14,066 nt of DNA, from assembly GCA_964592455.1 (NCBI GenBank), contig CAZQDQ010000018.1:1-14066 (forward strand), read 5' to 3'. The notes under the pieces were generated by a model. The model was not told the origin of the DNA, did not search any database, and saw only the letters and a list, made by a program, of their open reading frames with translations. This DNA comes from MFAQ01 sp964592455 (GTDB taxonomy: Bacteria > Patescibacteriota > Microgenomatia > UBA1400 > MFAQ01). Position numbers and translations under genes: made by a program. This document shows, piece after piece, positions 12,833 to 14,066 of the stretch (positions are counted from its first letter, which is position 1; every line of letters starts with the position of its first letter).

Positions 12833-14066
12833 TCAGATATTCTCAATTCTTGCCCTGGAAGAGCTAGTAGGAACGAGACGACCAATAATAACGTTTTCCT
12901 TCATACCGACCAAGTGGTCAACTTTGCCAGCAACGGCAGCATCAGTTAGAACACTAGTAGTATCTTGGAATGAGGCGGCGGAGAGCCAACTGTCAGTGTG
13001 AAGAGCGGCGCGAATGGTGCCTAAAATGAGATTAGTAGCTGTTGCCGGCTCACCACCTTGCGCAATAATGGCTTCGTTGACCATTTCGTAAGCGCCACGA
13101 CTAATAACGTCTCCGACAACTAGACTGGTATCACCCAATGTATCTACACGAACATAGTCACACATTTTGCGAGTAATAACTTCGAAGTGTTTGTCGTGGA
13201 TGCTGATACCTTGTGACTCGTAAATATTTTGAATTTCGCCAATAAGATAGTTTTGAGCAGCCCGCAAGCCTTTGATTTTTAGAAGCATCTTAATGTCAAC
13301 ACCACCTACCGCGAGTTGGGTACCTATAGAAACCAAGTCACCGTCCTCAACTTTTAGAGGCATGGCAAGGGGAATTAAATACTCTTTGCGATCTTCTTTT
13401 TTGCCGCTTGGCGTGATTGTGACTAAGTTACCATTATCAGTTTCGACAACTTTTACCTTACCAGAGACTTCGGCAATAGGAGCAACAAGTTTTGGTTGTC
13501 TAACTTCGAAGAGCTCGGTAACGCGAGGTAACCCTTGGGTAACGTCGACGCCGGCAACACCACCAGAGTGCTTAGTACGCATAGTAAGCTGAGTACCTGG
13601 TTCTCCAATTGATTGGGCGGCTATAACACCAGCTGGGTCTCCAATTTGTGCAGCTTCGTTGTTACTTAGATTTGTTCCGTAACATTTAGCACAAAGACCA
13701 AAGCGAAGTTTACAGGTGAGAGGCGAGTAGACCTCGACTTCTTTGACACCCTCTTTGACAATAGCAGCGGCTATTTCTTCGGTAATAGTTTCATCTGAAT
13801 TGACCAAAACTTTGTGAGTTTGCTGAGAAACGATTTTTTTGGCGGAAGTGCGATAAGTAATTCTCTTCTCAAATACTTTACCTCTCTCACCTTCTGCGGA
13901 AATAGTGATGGATTCGTCAGTACCACAGTCTTGTGCACGGATAATAGCGTCGTGACTGACGTCAACTAAACGGCGAGTAAGATAACCGGCGTCTGCAGTA
14001 CGAAGAGCGGTATCTGTTAGACCTTTTCTGGATCCTCTGATGGAGGAGACATATTCAAAAACCGAA
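12833..14066 (-). CDS. rpoC: RNA polymerase beta' subunit, C-terminal part (5' truncated by window)
   Basis: The frame stays open to the window edge, so this is the C-terminal part (about 410 residues) of the large catalytic subunit. A TTG at 13807 is only an internal codon. RKGLTDTALRTADAGYLTRRLVDV opens the visible part and matches the bridge-helix neighbourhood. DCGTDE plus CKLRFGLCAKC supply the four cysteines of the second zinc site. AAQSIGEPGTQLTMRT leads into the trigger loop, whose catalytic His is present (13568-13570). The preceding residue, normally Phe, is Lys (13571-13573), followed by HSGG rather than H-I/T-GG. The C-terminal AASFQDTTSVLTDAAVAGK and KENVIIGRLVP are canonical. 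The stop is TGA, followed at once by TAA. It is the upstream gene of the rpsL-rpsG cluster. Confidence 0.97.
   Translation of the reverse strand, partial: SVFEYVSSIRGSRKGLTDTALRTADAGYLTRRLVDVSHDAIIRAQDCGTDESITISAEGERGKVFEKRITYRTSAKKIVSQQTHKVLVNSDETITEEIAAAIVKEGVKEVEVYSPLTCKLRFGLCAKCYGTNLSNNEAAQIGDPAGVIAAQSIGEPGTQLTMRTKHSGGVAGVDVTQGLPRVTELFEVRQPKLVAPIAEVSGKVKVVETDNGNLVTITPSGKKEDRKEYLIPLAMPLKVEDGDLVSIGTQLAVGGVDIKMLLKIKGLRAAQNYLIGEIQNIYESQGISIHDKHFEVITRKMCDYVRVDTLGDTSLVVGDVISRGAYEMVNEAIIAQGGEPATATNLILGTIRAALHTDSWLSAASFQDTTSVLTDAAVAGKVDHLVGMKENVIIGRLVPTSSSRARIENI

Noticed and set aside
13771..13965. Separate 64-codon frame near the rpoC part
   Set aside because: Out of frame with rpoC, whose own frame continues intact to the window edge with conserved residues.
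1..14066. TGA recoded as glycine, as in Absconditabacteria/Gracilibacteria
   Set aside because: Long frames of 600-770 codons have no internal TGA, and TGA ends rpoC (followed by TAA) and the TerC gene at expected C-termini.
1..14066. tRNA genes, insertion sequences or phage genes
   Set aside because: No T-arm/CCA pattern, transposase motif or terminal inverted repeats were found on either strand by eye; a tRNA scan was not possible.

Overview
The window is a gene-dense, AT-rich bacterial chromosome segment of about 14 kb. It has 13 protein-coding genes (two cut by the window edges), short intergenic gaps, and no tRNA, rRNA, insertion sequence or CRISPR array that I could find. TGA, TAG and TAA all act as stops. 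Several genes have no Shine-Dalgarno sequence, the rpoC-rpsL-rpsG cluster ends at a terminator without fusA/tuf, and most accessory genes are unfamiliar. This fits an uncultivated lineage such as Patescibacteria (Candidate Phyla Radiation), but that placement is inference.

Layout, left to right. (1) 1-2190, + strand: the 3' part of a class II CCA-adding enzyme/poly(A) polymerase family gene with an HD domain and a long unrecognised C-terminal extension. (2) 6981-2214, - strand: a three-gene unit. It encodes a CobT-like VWA protein carrying an HExxH metallopeptidase-like motif, a 152-residue protein that looks like a degenerate AAA+ domain, and a CobS/MoxR-like AAA+ ATPase with an altered Walker A motif. 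(3) 7027-8944, + strand: a consensus-like promoter overlapped by a 21-bp palindrome drives a nearly leaderless radical SAM gene, followed by a PLP-dependent aminotransferase-like gene. (4) 10635-8941, - strand: three tandem genes for about 180-residue proteins, which appear to be paralogs each built from two copies of a roughly 90-residue repeat. (5) 11764-10714, - strand: a TerC-family membrane protein overlapping a small membrane protein. (6) 14066-11906, - strand: rpoC (C-terminal part), rpsL and rpsG, closed by a terminator.

How the genes may work together. The AAA+/degenerate AAA/VWA trio resembles the I/D subunits of Mg-chelatase and CobS/CobT of cobaltochelatase, but no chelatase catalytic subunit or cofactor pathway is visible. 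A MoxR-type protein-remodelling machine, perhaps with proteolytic activity, is the more economical reading. The radical SAM and PLP enzymes are probably co-transcribed and would act on a common small molecule or peptide that the sequence does not identify. The tandem repeat-protein array has its own -10 element and terminator and is the least explained part of the window. All functional statements come from reading motifs; no database search was run.
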